Assembly: GCA_036389835.1 (NCBI GenBank)
Contig: DASVWC010000017.1
Span: 1-64,000 of the forward strand
From: AC-37 sp036389835
Lineage (GTDB): Bacteria > Actinomycetota > Thermoleophilia > Solirubrobacterales > Thermoleophilaceae
DNA: 64,000 nt
Reading direction: 5' to 3'
Shown: one piece after another, positions 49,824-57,777 of the stretch
Position numbering within the stretch: position 1 is the stretch's first letter
Layout of the letters: the number at the start of each line of letters is the position of its first letter
Made by a program: the position numbers and the translations under genes
Notes under the pieces: generated by a model
Told to the model about the DNA's origin: nothing
The model's input: only the letters and a program-made list of their open reading frames with translations
Databases searched by the model: none

Positions 49824-50291
49824 TCAGTCGGGCCGGCGCCGCGCGAACCGGCGCAGCGCGCCGCCCGCCACGGCCATTCCGGATCCGAGCGCGGCCGCGG
49901 CCGCCGCGACGAAGCCCGTGAACGGCAGGTTCCCGCCGGAGCCGCCTCCGGAGCCGCCTCCGGAGCCGCCCCCCGAGCCGCCGCCGGAACCGCCGCCCGA
50001 CCCGCCGCCCGAACCAACGCCGCCGCCGTCGTCCGGGTCGCCGCCACCGCTGTCCACGTCCGCGATCCCCTGGCCGTCGACCGTCGGGACCGTGTCGACC
50101 GATCCCGGGCCCCCGGGGCCGGCCACGAAGCCGGGGTCGCCGCCGGAGCCGGGGCCGCCCGTGGGCGAGCTGAAGCTCAGGTCGCCCGCCCCCGCCTGCG
50201 CGAGGAACAGGTGTGCCGCACTGGTCATCTCGACTAGGTCGCCGAAGTCCGTGACCACCGGCGGCACGTAGCTACGCCGCACCCCGTCCAT
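49824..50291 (-). CDS. Lasso-leader-like protein with Gly/Ser stalk and LPFTG cell-wall anchor
   Basis: A 155-residue protein. Residues 8-24 (YVPPVVTDFGDLVEMTS) align without gaps to residues 3-19 of the lasso precursor at 57778: Tyr, Pro+3, Asp, aromatic-Gly, Leu and Thr coincide. Residues 37-41 (DLSFS) match ELTFS near the precursor's C-terminus. Then come a Gly/Pro/Asp region (43-92), GSGG repeats (93-120), LPFTG (122-126), a hydrophobic helix (127-146) and RRFARRRPD. This C-terminus is a sortase sorting signal. No standard signal peptide is visible. ATG at 50291 has an AAGGTGA site 3 nt upstream and TAGAGT 10 nt upstream. Function is unknown; a surface protein processed by the lasso machinery is my hypothesis. 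Confidence 0.75.
   Translation of the reverse strand: MDGVRRSYVPPVVTDFGDLVEMTSAAHLFLAQAGAGDLSFSSPTGGPGSGGDPGFVAGPGGPGSVDTVPTVDGQGIADVDSGGGDPDDGGGVGSGGGSGGGSGGGSGGGSGGGSGGGSGGNLPFTGFVAAAAAALGSGMAVAGGALRRFARRRPD
49926..50013. repeat. 12-nt tandem repeats coding GSGG stalk
   Basis: Seven or so imperfect 12-nt units (GAGCCGCC plus four variable bases on the plus strand) encode the Gly-Ser stalk of the LPFTG protein. Unit sequence varies at third positions, so the array is not recent. Confidence 0.8.
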
Positions 50292-50301
50292 GTCACCTTA
50301 G

Positions 50302-50307
50302 ACTCTA
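50302..50307 (-). promoter_or_regulatory. -10 element of the LPFTG protein gene
   Basis: TAGAGT on the minus strand, 10 nt before ATG 50291. An AAGGTGA ribosome binding site lies in the gap, so this transcript has a very short leader. Confidence 0.45.
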
Positions 50308-50359
50308 CGCCAGAGCAGGCGAAATCGCGCCGAGTCCTCAGTAAGCTGCCGCCCGCGCG

Positions 50360-51457
50360 ATGACCGACACCGGGGCCATACCGCTGTCGGTCGTGATCCC
50401 CGCCTACAACCGGGAGACGATGATCGCGCGCGCCGTGGCCAGCGCCTGGGGCCAGCACCCGCGCCCGCCCGCCGAGGTGATCGTGGTGGACGACTGCTCC
50501 ACCGACCGCAGCGGCGCCGTGGCGGCCGAGCTCGGCGCGCGGGTGATCCGCCACGAGCAGAACCGCGGCCTGGGCGCCTCGCGCAACACGGGCATCCGCG
50601 CGGCCACGCAGCCGTGGATCGCCCTGCTCGACTCCGACGACGAGTGGCTACCGCACCTCCTCGACGCGCTCTGGCGGCTGCGCGACGACCACATTCTCGT
50701 CGGCCTCGCGTCGCTCAACTGCGGGGACGACCCGGCGTACGACCGCTTCGCGGGCCCCACCGGGCGCCGGCCGGTCGTCCTCGAGTCGCCGGCCCGGCTC
50801 CTCTACCCGGAGAACTACATCGCCGCCAGCGGCACGATGGTGCGCGCCGACGCGGTGGCGGCGGTCGGCGGCTACCGCGAGGACCTCAGCCACGGCGAGG
50901 ACCTCGACCTGTGGCTGCGCGTGCTCGAGCACGGCAGCGGCATCGTCGCGCCGATGGTGGGCGTGATCTACCACCTGCACGCGGGCCAGGTCACCCGCGA
51001 CCAGGTCACGATGGCGGCCCGGCAGCTCGACGTCCTGCGCTCGTACTCGGACAGGAGCTGGTGGTCGTCGGCCCGCGTGGAGGCGTGGCGGGCCGGCAGC
51101 GCCTGGGACGAGCTGCGCCGCGGCGACGGGCGCACGGTCGCGCGCTGCGCCGCGTTCATCGCCCGCCACCCGTCGCGGATCGCCGGGCTCGGCGGCCTGC
51201 TCCTGAGGCGCTGGCGCCTGCGCCGGCGGAGCGCCTCGGTCACGCGCGCCGGGACGCCGACGGTCGCCGTCCTCGCGGGCCGGCGGGTTCCGCTCGCCGG
51301 CCTCGTCTCGCTCGTGCGGCGCCCGCCGGGGGTCGCCGTGGTGGACTCGCCGGCGCAGCGCGCGCTGGTGCGCGCGCTCGGCATCCGGCCGGCCCGGCAG
51401 TCCGAGCTGCCCGACCTGGTGCGGCGGCCGTGGTCTCCGGACGGGACGCTCTCGTGA
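50360..51457 (+). CDS. GT2 family glycosyltransferase
   Basis: A 365-residue protein. The GT-A domain has LSVVIPAYNRETMIARAVASAWGQ, VIVVDDCSTDRSGAVAAELGARVIRHEQNRGLGASRNTGI, metal motif IALLDSDDEWLPHLLDAL (DSDD), and GEDLDLWLRVLEHG with the catalytic ED. The C-terminal 90 residues (from about 275) are an Arg-rich extension without a recognised fold. ATG at 50360; TAAGCT lies 12 nt upstream. It is divergent from the LPFTG gene by 68 nt and coupled to the next GT4 gene (GTGA). Confidence 0.9.
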   Translation: MTDTGAIPLSVVIPAYNRETMIARAVASAWGQHPRPPAEVIVVDDCSTDRSGAVAAELGARVIRHEQNRGLGASRNTGIRAATQPWIALLDSDDEWLPHLLDALWRLRDDHILVGLASLNCGDDPAYDRFAGPTGRRPVVLESPARLLYPENYIAASGTMVRADAVAAVGGYREDLSHGEDLDLWLRVLEHGSGIVAPMVGVIYHLHAGQVTRDQVTMAARQLDVLRSYSDRSWWSSARVEAWRAGSAWDELRRGDGRTVARCAAFIARHPSRIAGLGGLLLRRWRLRRRSASVTRAGTPTVAVLAGRRVPLAGLVSLVRRPPGVAVVDSPAQRALVRALGIRPARQSELPDLVRRPWSPDGTLS

Positions 51458-52698
51458 GCCGGCTGCGCTGCGCCTACCTGGTCGCCCGCCACCCCGCGGT
51501 GACCCAGACCTTCATCTCGCACGAGATCCGCGCCCTCCGCGCGCGCGGCGCCGAGATCGCGACGGCCTCGATCCGCCGCTCGGCCCGCGGCGAGGCGCTC
51601 TCCCCGGCGACCGAGCGCGAGCGGCGCGAGACCTACGCGCTGCTGCCCACCTCTCCCTGGCGCCTCCTGCGCGCGCACGCCGCCGCCTTCGCCCACTCCC
51701 CGGGCGCCTACCTGCACACGCTCGCCGCCGCGCTGTGGATGGGGCCCGCCGGCGCCCGCAACCGGCTCTGGCAGGTCTTCTACTTCGCGGAGACGATGCT
51801 GCTCTGGCACTGGCTCGCGCGCGAGGACATCCGCCACGTGCACGTGCACTTCGCGAACGTGGCGAGCGACGTGGCGATGCTGTGCACGCGCTTCGGCAAC
51901 CGCTCGGCCCGCGACGGCCGCCGCTGGAGCTGGAGCCTGACGGTGCACGGGCCGACCGAGCTGCTCGACATGAAGGCGCACAAGCTCGAGCGCAAGGTCC
52001 GCTCGGCCGACGCCGTGATCTGCACCAGCGACTTCGTGCGCAGCCAGCTCCTCAGCCTCGTCCCGAGCCCGCAGGGGACCGAGCTGCTCACGCTGCGCTG
52101 CGGCATCGACCGCTCGATCTTCCACCCGGCCGCCGAGCGCGACCCGAACGACCGCGTCGAGATCCTGAACGTCGCCGGGATGTCCGCCCGCAAGGGCCAT
52201 CGCTTCCTGCTCGAGGCGCTGGAGACCCTCCACGCCCGCGGAGTGGACTTCCACGCCCGGCTGGTGGGCGACGGCCCCGAGCGCGACGGGCTCGAGGCCC
52301 TCGTCCGCGAGCGCGGGCTCGCGGACCGGGTCGAGTTCATGGGCGCGCTCGGCGAGCACGTCGTGCCCGACCTCTACCGCCAGGCCGACGTCTTCTGCCT
52401 GCCGTCGTTCGCGGAGGGGGTGCCGACCGTGCTCATGGAGGCGATGGCCACCGGGCTGCCGGTGGTCGCGACGCACATCATGGGGGTGCCGGAGCTGGTC
52501 CGGGATGGCAGGACCGGCCTCGTGGTGCCGCCCGCCCGGGCCGACGCCCTCGCCGACGCCCTCGAGGCGCTCGCCCGCGATCCGGAGCTGCGGCGCAGGC
52601 TGGGCGACGCCGCCCGCGAGTGCGTGACCTCGGAGTACGACCTGAATCGCGCGGCGGAGGCCCTCGAGGCCGTCCTGGCTCGGCTCGCCGAGCGCTGA
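51454..52698 (+). CDS. GT4 family glycosyltransferase (colanic-acid type)
   Basis: A 414-residue GT-B enzyme. LRCAYLVARHPAVTQTFISHEIRALRARGAEI, HVHVHFANVASDVAMLCTRFGNR and WSLTVHGPTELLD are typical of the group. The donor domain has RCGIDRSIFHPA, VAGMSARKGHRFLLEALETL and LPSFAEGVPTVLMEAMATGLPVVATHIMGVPELV. GTG at 51454 overlaps the previous stop. It ends 54 nt before the ABC ATPase gene, so these glycosyltransferases may be on the lasso operon transcript. Confidence 0.9.
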   Translation: MSRLRCAYLVARHPAVTQTFISHEIRALRARGAEIATASIRRSARGEALSPATERERRETYALLPTSPWRLLRAHAAAFAHSPGAYLHTLAAALWMGPAGARNRLWQVFYFAETMLLWHWLAREDIRHVHVHFANVASDVAMLCTRFGNRSARDGRRWSWSLTVHGPTELLDMKAHKLERKVRSADAVICTSDFVRSQLLSLVPSPQGTELLTLRCGIDRSIFHPAAERDPNDRVEILNVAGMSARKGHRFLLEALETLHARGVDFHARLVGDGPERDGLEALVRERGLADRVEFMGALGEHVVPDLYRQADVFCLPSFAEGVPTVLMEAMATGLPVVATHIMGVPELVRDGRTGLVVPPARADALADALEALARDPELRRRLGDAARECVTSEYDLNRAAEALEAVLARLAER

Positions 52699-52752
52699 GC
52701 GGCACGCTTGCAACCGGTGGCGCGCGCCCATGCGCTGTGCTCCAATAACGCG

Positions 52753-53454
52753 GTGACAGGCACCCTGACGCCGGAGAGCGACCTCGTCCGCGCGGCGACG
52801 GCCCCGCCGCTGGCGCTCGACGGGATCGTCAAGCGCTGGCCCGGCGCCCCGCCCGTGCTCGAGGGCGTGAGCCTCAGGCTCGAGCCGGGCCAGGCCGTCG
52901 CGATCTGCGGGCGCAACGGGGCCGGCAAGACCACGCTGCTGCGGATCGCGGCCGGGCTCTTCGGCCCCGACCAGGGCAGCGTCCGCCTCGACGGCCTCGA
53001 CCCCGAGCACGACCGGACCGAGTTCCAGCGCCGGCTCGGCTTCCTGTCCGCCGGCAACAGCGGCCTCTACGCCCGGCTCAAGCCCGAGCATCACCTCGAG
53101 CTGTGGTCGCGGCTGGCGCTCGTGCCGAAGCGCCGGCGCGAGGCCGCGATCGCCGGCGCGGTCCGCGCCTTCGAGCTCGACCCGCTCTGCGGGAAGCGCG
53201 TCGACCGCCTCTCGATGGGCCAGCGGCAGCGGCTCCGCCTCGCGCTCGCGTTCCTGCACGAGCCGACCGTCGTCCTGCTGGACGAGCCGGGCACGAGCCT
53301 CGACGACGAGGGCATCGCGATGATCGGGGCCGCGCTCGAGCGCCTCAAGTCGCGCGGCGGCGCCGCCGTCGTTTGCCTGCCCTCCGGCTGGGAGGCCGTC
53401 CCCGCGGTCGACGCGGGCTTCGTCCTCGCGAACGGCCGCCTGGAGCCGGCGTGA
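52753..53454 (+). CDS. ABC transporter ATP-binding protein
   Basis: About 233 residues. Walker A is CGRNGAGKTTLLRI (near residues 52-65), signature LSMGQRQRLRLALAF, and Walker B TVVLLDEPGTSLDDEG. The signature is LSMGQ instead of LSGGQ. The start is uncertain. GTG 52753 gives a normal-length head, while TTG 52708 or GTG 52717 would add 12-15 residues of unlikely sequence. Its TGA overlaps the permease GTG. It belongs to the ABC-2 exporter class and heads the coupled lasso gene set, so export of the peptide or a linked surface molecule is likely. Confidence 0.9.
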   Translation: MTGTLTPESDLVRAATAPPLALDGIVKRWPGAPPVLEGVSLRLEPGQAVAICGRNGAGKTTLLRIAAGLFGPDQGSVRLDGLDPEHDRTEFQRRLGFLSAGNSGLYARLKPEHHLELWSRLALVPKRRREAAIAGAVRAFELDPLCGKRVDRLSMGQRQRLRLALAFLHEPTVVLLDEPGTSLDDEGIAMIGAALERLKSRGGAAVVCLPSGWEAVPAVDAGFVLANGRLEPA

Positions 53455-54263
53455 GGTCGGCCGCGGCACTCGCCGGCGCGGCCGGCGCCATCTGCAAGCG
53501 CGACCTGCTCGTCCTGCTCAGCTACCGCACCCGCACGTTCACGATCGTCTTCGGGACGGCGTTCAGCCTCACGCTCTTCTACTACGTCTCCCGTCTCGTG
53601 TCCTCGCCGCGGATCGGCTCGCCGGACGACTACTACGCGTTCGTCGTGGTCGGGCTCGTGATCTTCGGCCTCGTCAGCTCCACGCTCTCCGCGCCGGTCA
53701 CGACCCTGCGCGCGGAGCTCCAGGCCGGGACGTTCGAGCGGATGGTGCTCTCGCCCTTCGGCCCCGTCCGGTCGATCGCCTCGCTGCTGCTGTTCCCGCT
53801 GATCCAGGCGGTCGTGCTGGGGGTCCTGTCGCTCGCCTTCGCCGCGCTCGCGTTCGGGCTCGACGTGCGCTGGTCCACGGCCGCGCTGGTCGTGCCGGTC
53901 GGGGCCCTCGCTGCGGGCGCGTTCGCGCCGTTCGGGCTGCTGATGACCGCGGCCGCCGTGCTCTTCAAGCAGACCAGCGCCGGCGCCACCTTCATCATCA
54001 CCGGGATCACGCTGCTGGCGGGCGTGTACTTCCCGGTCGAGCTGCTGCCGGGCTGGATCCGCTGGGCGTCCGAGGTGCAGCCGTTCACGCCGGCCGTCGA
54101 CGTGCTGCGCAACGTGCTCGTCGGCACGCCGCTGCGCAACCCCGCCTGGGAGGACCTCGTCAAGCTCGCGGGCTTCGCGCTGGCGCTGCTGCCGGTGTCC
54201 GCGCTGACGCTGCGCGCGGCCGTCGCTCGCAGCCGCCGGACCGGCACGATCATCGAGTACTGA
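53451..54263 (+). CDS. ABC-2 type transporter permease
   Basis: A 270-residue membrane protein with six helices. KRDLLVLLSYRTRTFTIVFGTAFSLTLFYYVSRLV is the first helix region. LRAELQAGTFERMVLSPFGPVRSI follows helix 2, and LLAGVYFPVELLPGWIRWASEVQPFTPAVDVLRNVLVG is the typical ABC-2 C-terminal motif. It pairs with the ATPase through a GTGA overlap, and its TGA overlaps the ATG of the B1 gene by one base. Known lasso exporters are mostly McjD-type fused half-transporters, so a separate ABC-2 pair in the same coupled string is unusual. Confidence 0.88.
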   Translation: MRSAAALAGAAGAICKRDLLVLLSYRTRTFTIVFGTAFSLTLFYYVSRLVSSPRIGSPDDYYAFVVVGLVIFGLVSSTLSAPVTTLRAELQAGTFERMVLSPFGPVRSIASLLLFPLIQAVVLGVLSLAFAALAFGLDVRWSTAALVVPVGALAAGAFAPFGLLMTAAAVLFKQTSAGATFIITGITLLAGVYFPVELLPGWIRWASEVQPFTPAVDVLRNVLVGTPLRNPAWEDLVKLAGFALALLPVSALTLRAAVARSRRTGTIIEY

Positions 54264-54571
54264 TGGCCGGCTCTCCTACACCGGGGGACTCGCTCCTGAA
54301 CGCCCGCGTGCGCGTGCCCGAGCACGTCGTCTACCGCGACTTCGGCGACGAGACGGTGATCCTCAACCTCGACAGCGGCATGTACCACGGCCTCAACCAC
54401 ACGGCCGCCGCGATGCTCTCCACGCTGGGCGAGAGCGAGTCGGTGGCCGCGGCGATCGACCGGCTCGTCGGCGAGCTCGGCCAGCCGCGGGAGGTGATCC
54501 AGCCCGACGTGCTGGACCTCTGCCACGCACTCGCCGACCGCGGGCTGATCGAGCACGATGGCGGCGACTGA
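54263..54571 (+). CDS. Lasso peptide B1 protein (PqqD-like RiPP recognition element)
   Basis: A 102-residue PqqD-fold protein. RVPEHVVYRDFGDETVILNLDSGMYHGLNHTAAAML is the classic pattern of strands and helix that binds the leader peptide, followed by the C-terminal helices (ESESVAAAIDRLVGELG and DVLDLCHALADRGLIEHD). In lasso pathways this protein binds the Tyr-x-x-Pro-containing leader and presents it to the B2 peptidase. ATG at 54263 shares a base with the permease stop. It overlaps the next gene by 14 nt. Confidence 0.92.
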   Translation: MAGSPTPGDSLLNARVRVPEHVVYRDFGDETVILNLDSGMYHGLNHTAAAMLSTLGESESVAAAIDRLVGELGQPREVIQPDVLDLCHALADRGLIEHDGGD

Positions 54572-55538
54572 GCCCGAGGCCGGCCGGCCCGAGCGCCGCC
54601 GCGCGTACGCCTTCGGGCTCGACCTCGACCTCTCGTTCCCGGCGCCCGGCCTGCCGGAGGCGAGCGGCGCGACCGGCGGGCGCCCCGCGCGCGCCGACCT
54701 GGTGGAGCCCGGTGCGATCGACCGCGACTGGCCCGCCGGAGAGGCCGAGGAGGTGCTCGCCGAGCGCTTCGACGACGGCGCGGTGGCGCGCACGATCCAC
54801 GCGCACCCCGAGGCTGGCTACCGGCTCTACGCCCGCCACTTCGGCCTCGCACGCCTGTCGCCGGACGGCGCGCGCATCGCCTGCTCGCCGCCCGACGTCG
54901 AGCCCTGGAGCTGGCAGCGCTTCCTCGTGGGCCGGATCCTGCCGTGGGCGGCGGTGCTGCGCGGGCTCGAGGCGTTCCACGCGAGCGCGGTCGAGACCGG
55001 CGGCCGCGCCGTGGCGTTCGTGGGCGCGACCGGCGCGGGCAAGACCTCGCTCGCGATCCAGCTCGTGGGCCGCGGCGCGAGCTTCCTGACCGACGACGTG
55101 CTCGCACTCGAGCGCCGCGGCGGCGTGCTCTGGGCGCACCCCGGGGCGGGCATCGCGAGCGTGCGGCCGGCCGAGCGCGAGACGATCTCCGGCCCGATCT
55201 GGGAGCGCCTCGGCTCGGTGCTCGGCGAGAGCGGCAAGACGTACCTGGAGGTTCCGCGCCGCGACGGCCCGGTGCCGCTCGCGGCGGTGTACTACCTGCG
55301 CCCGGGCGGCGACGCCGCGATCGAGCCGTTCGAGCGCCCGGACCCGCGCCTGCTGCTCGCGAGCACCTTCGTGCTCGGCGTCCGGACCCCGGAGCGGCTC
55401 GCCAACCAGCTCGACGTCTGCTCCGCGCTCGCCCGGACCGTCCCCGTGTTCTGGCTCAGGGTGGACGCCGGCGAGGGCTCGGCGCGGCTCGCCGCCGCCG
55501 TCGACGACCACGTGCGGGCGCTGGAGCCGGTCGCGTGA
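54558..55538 (+). CDS. HPr-kinase-like protein of lasso peptide clusters
   Basis: A 326-residue protein. The P-loop is FVGATGAGKTSLA (154-166), preceded by FHASAVETGGRAVA (the HPrK/P pattern) and followed by GASFLTDDVLALERR (174-187), which holds the acidic residues near the nucleotide. Residues 1-130 form a separate head domain, as in other cluster-associated kinases. A homologous kinase in the paeninodin pathway phosphorylates the C-terminal Ser of the precursor. Here the precursor ends Ser-Asn, so the same target is plausible at the penultimate residue, but not shown. It overlaps its neighbours by 14 nt and 4 nt. Confidence 0.88.
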   Translation: MAATEPEAGRPERRRAYAFGLDLDLSFPAPGLPEASGATGGRPARADLVEPGAIDRDWPAGEAEEVLAERFDDGAVARTIHAHPEAGYRLYARHFGLARLSPDGARIACSPPDVEPWSWQRFLVGRILPWAAVLRGLEAFHASAVETGGRAVAFVGATGAGKTSLAIQLVGRGASFLTDDVLALERRGGVLWAHPGAGIASVRPAERETISGPIWERLGSVLGESGKTYLEVPRRDGPVPLAAVYYLRPGGDAAIEPFERPDPRLLLASTFVLGVRTPERLANQLDVCSALARTVPVFWLRVDAGEGSARLAAAVDDHVRALEPVA

Positions 55539-55933
55539 GGCCGACGCCCGCGAACGTCGCGCTCGCCGCCGAGGTGGTGGCCTCGTACGTCCGCGCGCGG
55601 CGGAAGCTGCGGCACGCGGACCTGCGCGTCGCGCTCGCGGACCTGCGCGCGGTGGACTCGCCGCGGCTGCGGCCGCCCGCCGATCCGATCGACGGCGGGC
55701 GCCGGCTCGGCCGCGCGGTCGCGCGCACGCTCGCGCTGCTTCCCGGCGACACCCGCTGCCTGACCCAGTCGCTCGTGCTCACGCGACTGCTCGCGGCCCG
55801 CGGCATGGAGTCGCGGCTCGTGATCGGCGTCCGGCCCGGCGAGCGCTTCGCCGCGCACGCCTGGGTCGAGCACGACGGCGTCCCGCTCCTGCCGCCCGGC
55901 GCGGACCACTTCGAGGAGCTCGTGACGCTCTGA
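55535..55933 (+). CDS. Lasso peptide B2 leader peptidase (transglutaminase-like)
   Basis: A 132-residue protein of the Transglut_core3 family. The catalytic Cys is in LLPGDTRCLTQSLVLTRLLAARG (Cys75), His in FAAHAWVEHDG (His108) with an acidic residue following, and the conserved RLVIGVRPGERF lies between. It removes the leader from the precursor bound to B1, freeing the Gly N-terminus for cyclisation. GTG at 55535 overlaps the kinase stop. A split B1/B2 arrangement is standard in actinobacterial lasso loci. Confidence 0.93.
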   Translation: MRPTPANVALAAEVVASYVRARRKLRHADLRVALADLRAVDSPRLRPPADPIDGGRRLGRAVARTLALLPGDTRCLTQSLVLTRLLAARGMESRLVIGVRPGERFAAHAWVEHDGVPLLPPGADHFEELVTL

Positions 55934-57708
55934 CCGCCGCGTTCGCAGGGCGCTACGGACCGGAGGGTCCCGACGCGGAGGCCCTGGTGCGGTCGCTGCG
56001 CCGCGACGGTGCGGCCGGCGCGGCGCGGGCCGGGCCGCTGGCGATCGCCTCGACGAGCGGCGTGCACGCGCCGGCAGGCGGCCCGCTCTGCGTAGTGGAC
56101 GGCCGTCTCGACGCCGGCCCGCTGGCCCGCGCCGCCGGGCTCGACCCCGCCCTCCCCGCCGCGGAGCTGGTCGCGGCGGCCTACGCGCGCCTCGGGCCCG
56201 CGGCGCTCGACCGCCTCGAGGGGGAGTTCGCGCTGGCCGTCTGGGACGAGCGCGCCGGCCGCGGCGCGCTCGCCCGCGACCGCCTCGGCGCGCGCCCGGT
56301 CTTCCTCGCCGAGCACGCCGGCGCGCTGCTGTTCGCCTCCGAGGTGCGCAACCTGCTCGCGCTGCTGCCGTCGCGCCCGGCGCCCGACGAGACGGCGATG
56401 GCCCACTGGCTGGCGCGCGCGCCGCTCCCGCGCGGACGCACGCTCTACAGCGGCATCCGGCCGCTCCCCGGCGGGCACGCGCTCGAGCTGGCCGGCGGCC
56501 GCTGGCGCGAGCGGCGCGTGTGGCGCCCGCGCCACGCCGCCGCGCGGCGGCTCGGCGAGCGCGAGGCCGCCGAAGCCGTGCGCGCCTGCCTCGGCGCCGC
56601 CGTCGAGCGCAGCCTGCGCGGCGCCGAGCGCCCGGCGATCCTCCTGAGCGGCGGGCTCGACTCGGCCGCGGTCGCCGCGGCCGCGAGCGCCGCCGGCACG
56701 CGCCCGGCCGCGTACTCGGCGCTGTTCCCCGAGCACCCGGAGGTGGACGAGTCGCAGCGGATCCGGTCGGTGCGCGAGCGGCTCGGCCTCGACGGCGTCG
56801 AGGCCGACCTGGGCGGCGGCAGCGCGATCGAGCGCGCTCGCGAGTTCACGCGCGAGTGGGAGCTGCCGTCGGTCTCCCCGAACCGCTTCGTCTGGGCCCC
56901 GCTCCTGGCCCGGGCGCGCGACGACGGCGTCGACGTCGTGCTCGACGGGGCGGGCGGCGACGAGCTGTTCGGCTGCGCGCGCTACCTGGTCGCCGACGAG
57001 CTGCGCCGCGGCGCCCCGCTCGCGGCCGTGCGGGTCGCCCGCCGGCTGCCGGGCATGGGCTCGAGCCCGCCGCCGCGCTGGATCGCGCGCGCGCTGGCGA
57101 CCTACGGGCTGCGCGCCGCGCTCCCCCACCGGCTGCACGAGCGGCTGCGCGCCGCGCGCGGCCGCTCGGGCGGACCGGACTGGCTCGCGGCCGGGGTGAC
57201 CCACGACCGCTGGAGCTGGAAGCGCGAGCCCGGCCCGCGCTGGTGGGCGCAGCTCGTGCACCTGCTGACGAGCGACGAGCTGGGCGTGGCCGACCAGCTC
57301 AGGCGCGAGGCGGCGATCCACGGGCTCGAGCTGAGGCACCCGCTGCGCGACCCGGCCCTGATCGACCTCGTGCTCGAGCTGCCGCCCGAGCTCGGGTTCG
57401 ACCCGGACCTCGACCGGCCGCTGCTGCGCCGCGCGCTGGCGGGCGAGCTGCCCGACGCCGTCCTGCGCGAGGTCCGCAAGCCCGCCTTCAACCCGCTGCT
57501 GGAGGCCGCGCTGGCGGGCCCTGACCGCCGGGGACTGGCGGCCCTGCTGGCCGCTCCGCCCCCGGAGCTGACCGCCCTCGTGAGGCCCGGATCCGGCGCC
57601 TTCGAGCCATTCGAGGCCGGAAACCGGGCGCCGGGGCGCGCCCTCGAGCTGTGGCGGCTGGTCACGCTCGCGGTCTGGCTGGACCATCAGGGGGACGGTT
57701 CTGCTTGA
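55930..57708 (+). CDS. Lasso cyclase (asparagine-synthetase-like, C protein)
   Basis: A protein of about 592 residues. The N-terminal glutaminase-like domain (FAGRYGPEGPDAEALV..., CVVDGRLDAG) lacks the Cys2 nucleophile of asparagine synthase, as expected for a lasso cyclase. The synthetase domain has PP-loop LLSGGLDSAAVAAAA and VVLDGAGGDELFG. It adenylates the ring Asp of the core and closes the macrolactam with the Gly N-terminus. The start is uncertain. Family-like sequence begins at CTG 55930, which overlaps the B2 stop (CTGA), whereas the first conventional start, GTG 55987, loses 19 residues. The stop codon lies inside the -35 box of the precursor promoter. Confidence 0.92.
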   Translation: MTAAFAGRYGPEGPDAEALVRSLRRDGAAGAARAGPLAIASTSGVHAPAGGPLCVVDGRLDAGPLARAAGLDPALPAAELVAAAYARLGPAALDRLEGEFALAVWDERAGRGALARDRLGARPVFLAEHAGALLFASEVRNLLALLPSRPAPDETAMAHWLARAPLPRGRTLYSGIRPLPGGHALELAGGRWRERRVWRPRHAAARRLGEREAAEAVRACLGAAVERSLRGAERPAILLSGGLDSAAVAAAASAAGTRPAAYSALFPEHPEVDESQRIRSVRERLGLDGVEADLGGGSAIERAREFTREWELPSVSPNRFVWAPLLARARDDGVDVVLDGAGGDELFGCARYLVADELRRGAPLAAVRVARRLPGMGSSPPPRWIARALATYGLRAALPHRLHERLRAARGRSGGPDWLAAGVTHDRWSWKREPGPRWWAQLVHLLTSDELGVADQLRREAAIHGLELRHPLRDPALIDLVLELPPELGFDPDLDRPLLRRALAGELPDAVLREVRKPAFNPLLEAALAGPDRRGLAALLAAPPPELTALVRPGSGAFEPFEAGNRAPGRALELWRLVTLAVWLDHQGDGSA

Positions 57709-57733
57709 AGAGGGCGTTTCAGATGCGTATATT
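57705..57733 (+). promoter_or_regulatory. Near-consensus housekeeping promoter of the lasso precursor gene
   Basis: TTGAAG (57705-57710), a 17-nt spacer, and TATATT (57728-57733). Predicted transcription starts near 57740, giving a leader of about 38 nt with a strong AAGGAGGAGGTG ribosome binding site (57765-57775). This is the best -35/-10 pair I see in the window, and the region is much richer in A/T than its surroundings. It allows precursor mRNA to be made in excess of the enzymes. Confidence 0.75.
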
Positions 57734-57777
57734 CCGGCGATCTACACGGGGGGCTGCTTTGTGAAGGAGGAGGTGTA

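Noticed and set aside
49926..50013. Possible direct-repeat array near a mobile element
   Set aside because: It encodes a regular GSGG stalk in frame; no transposase, inverted ends or target duplication nearby.
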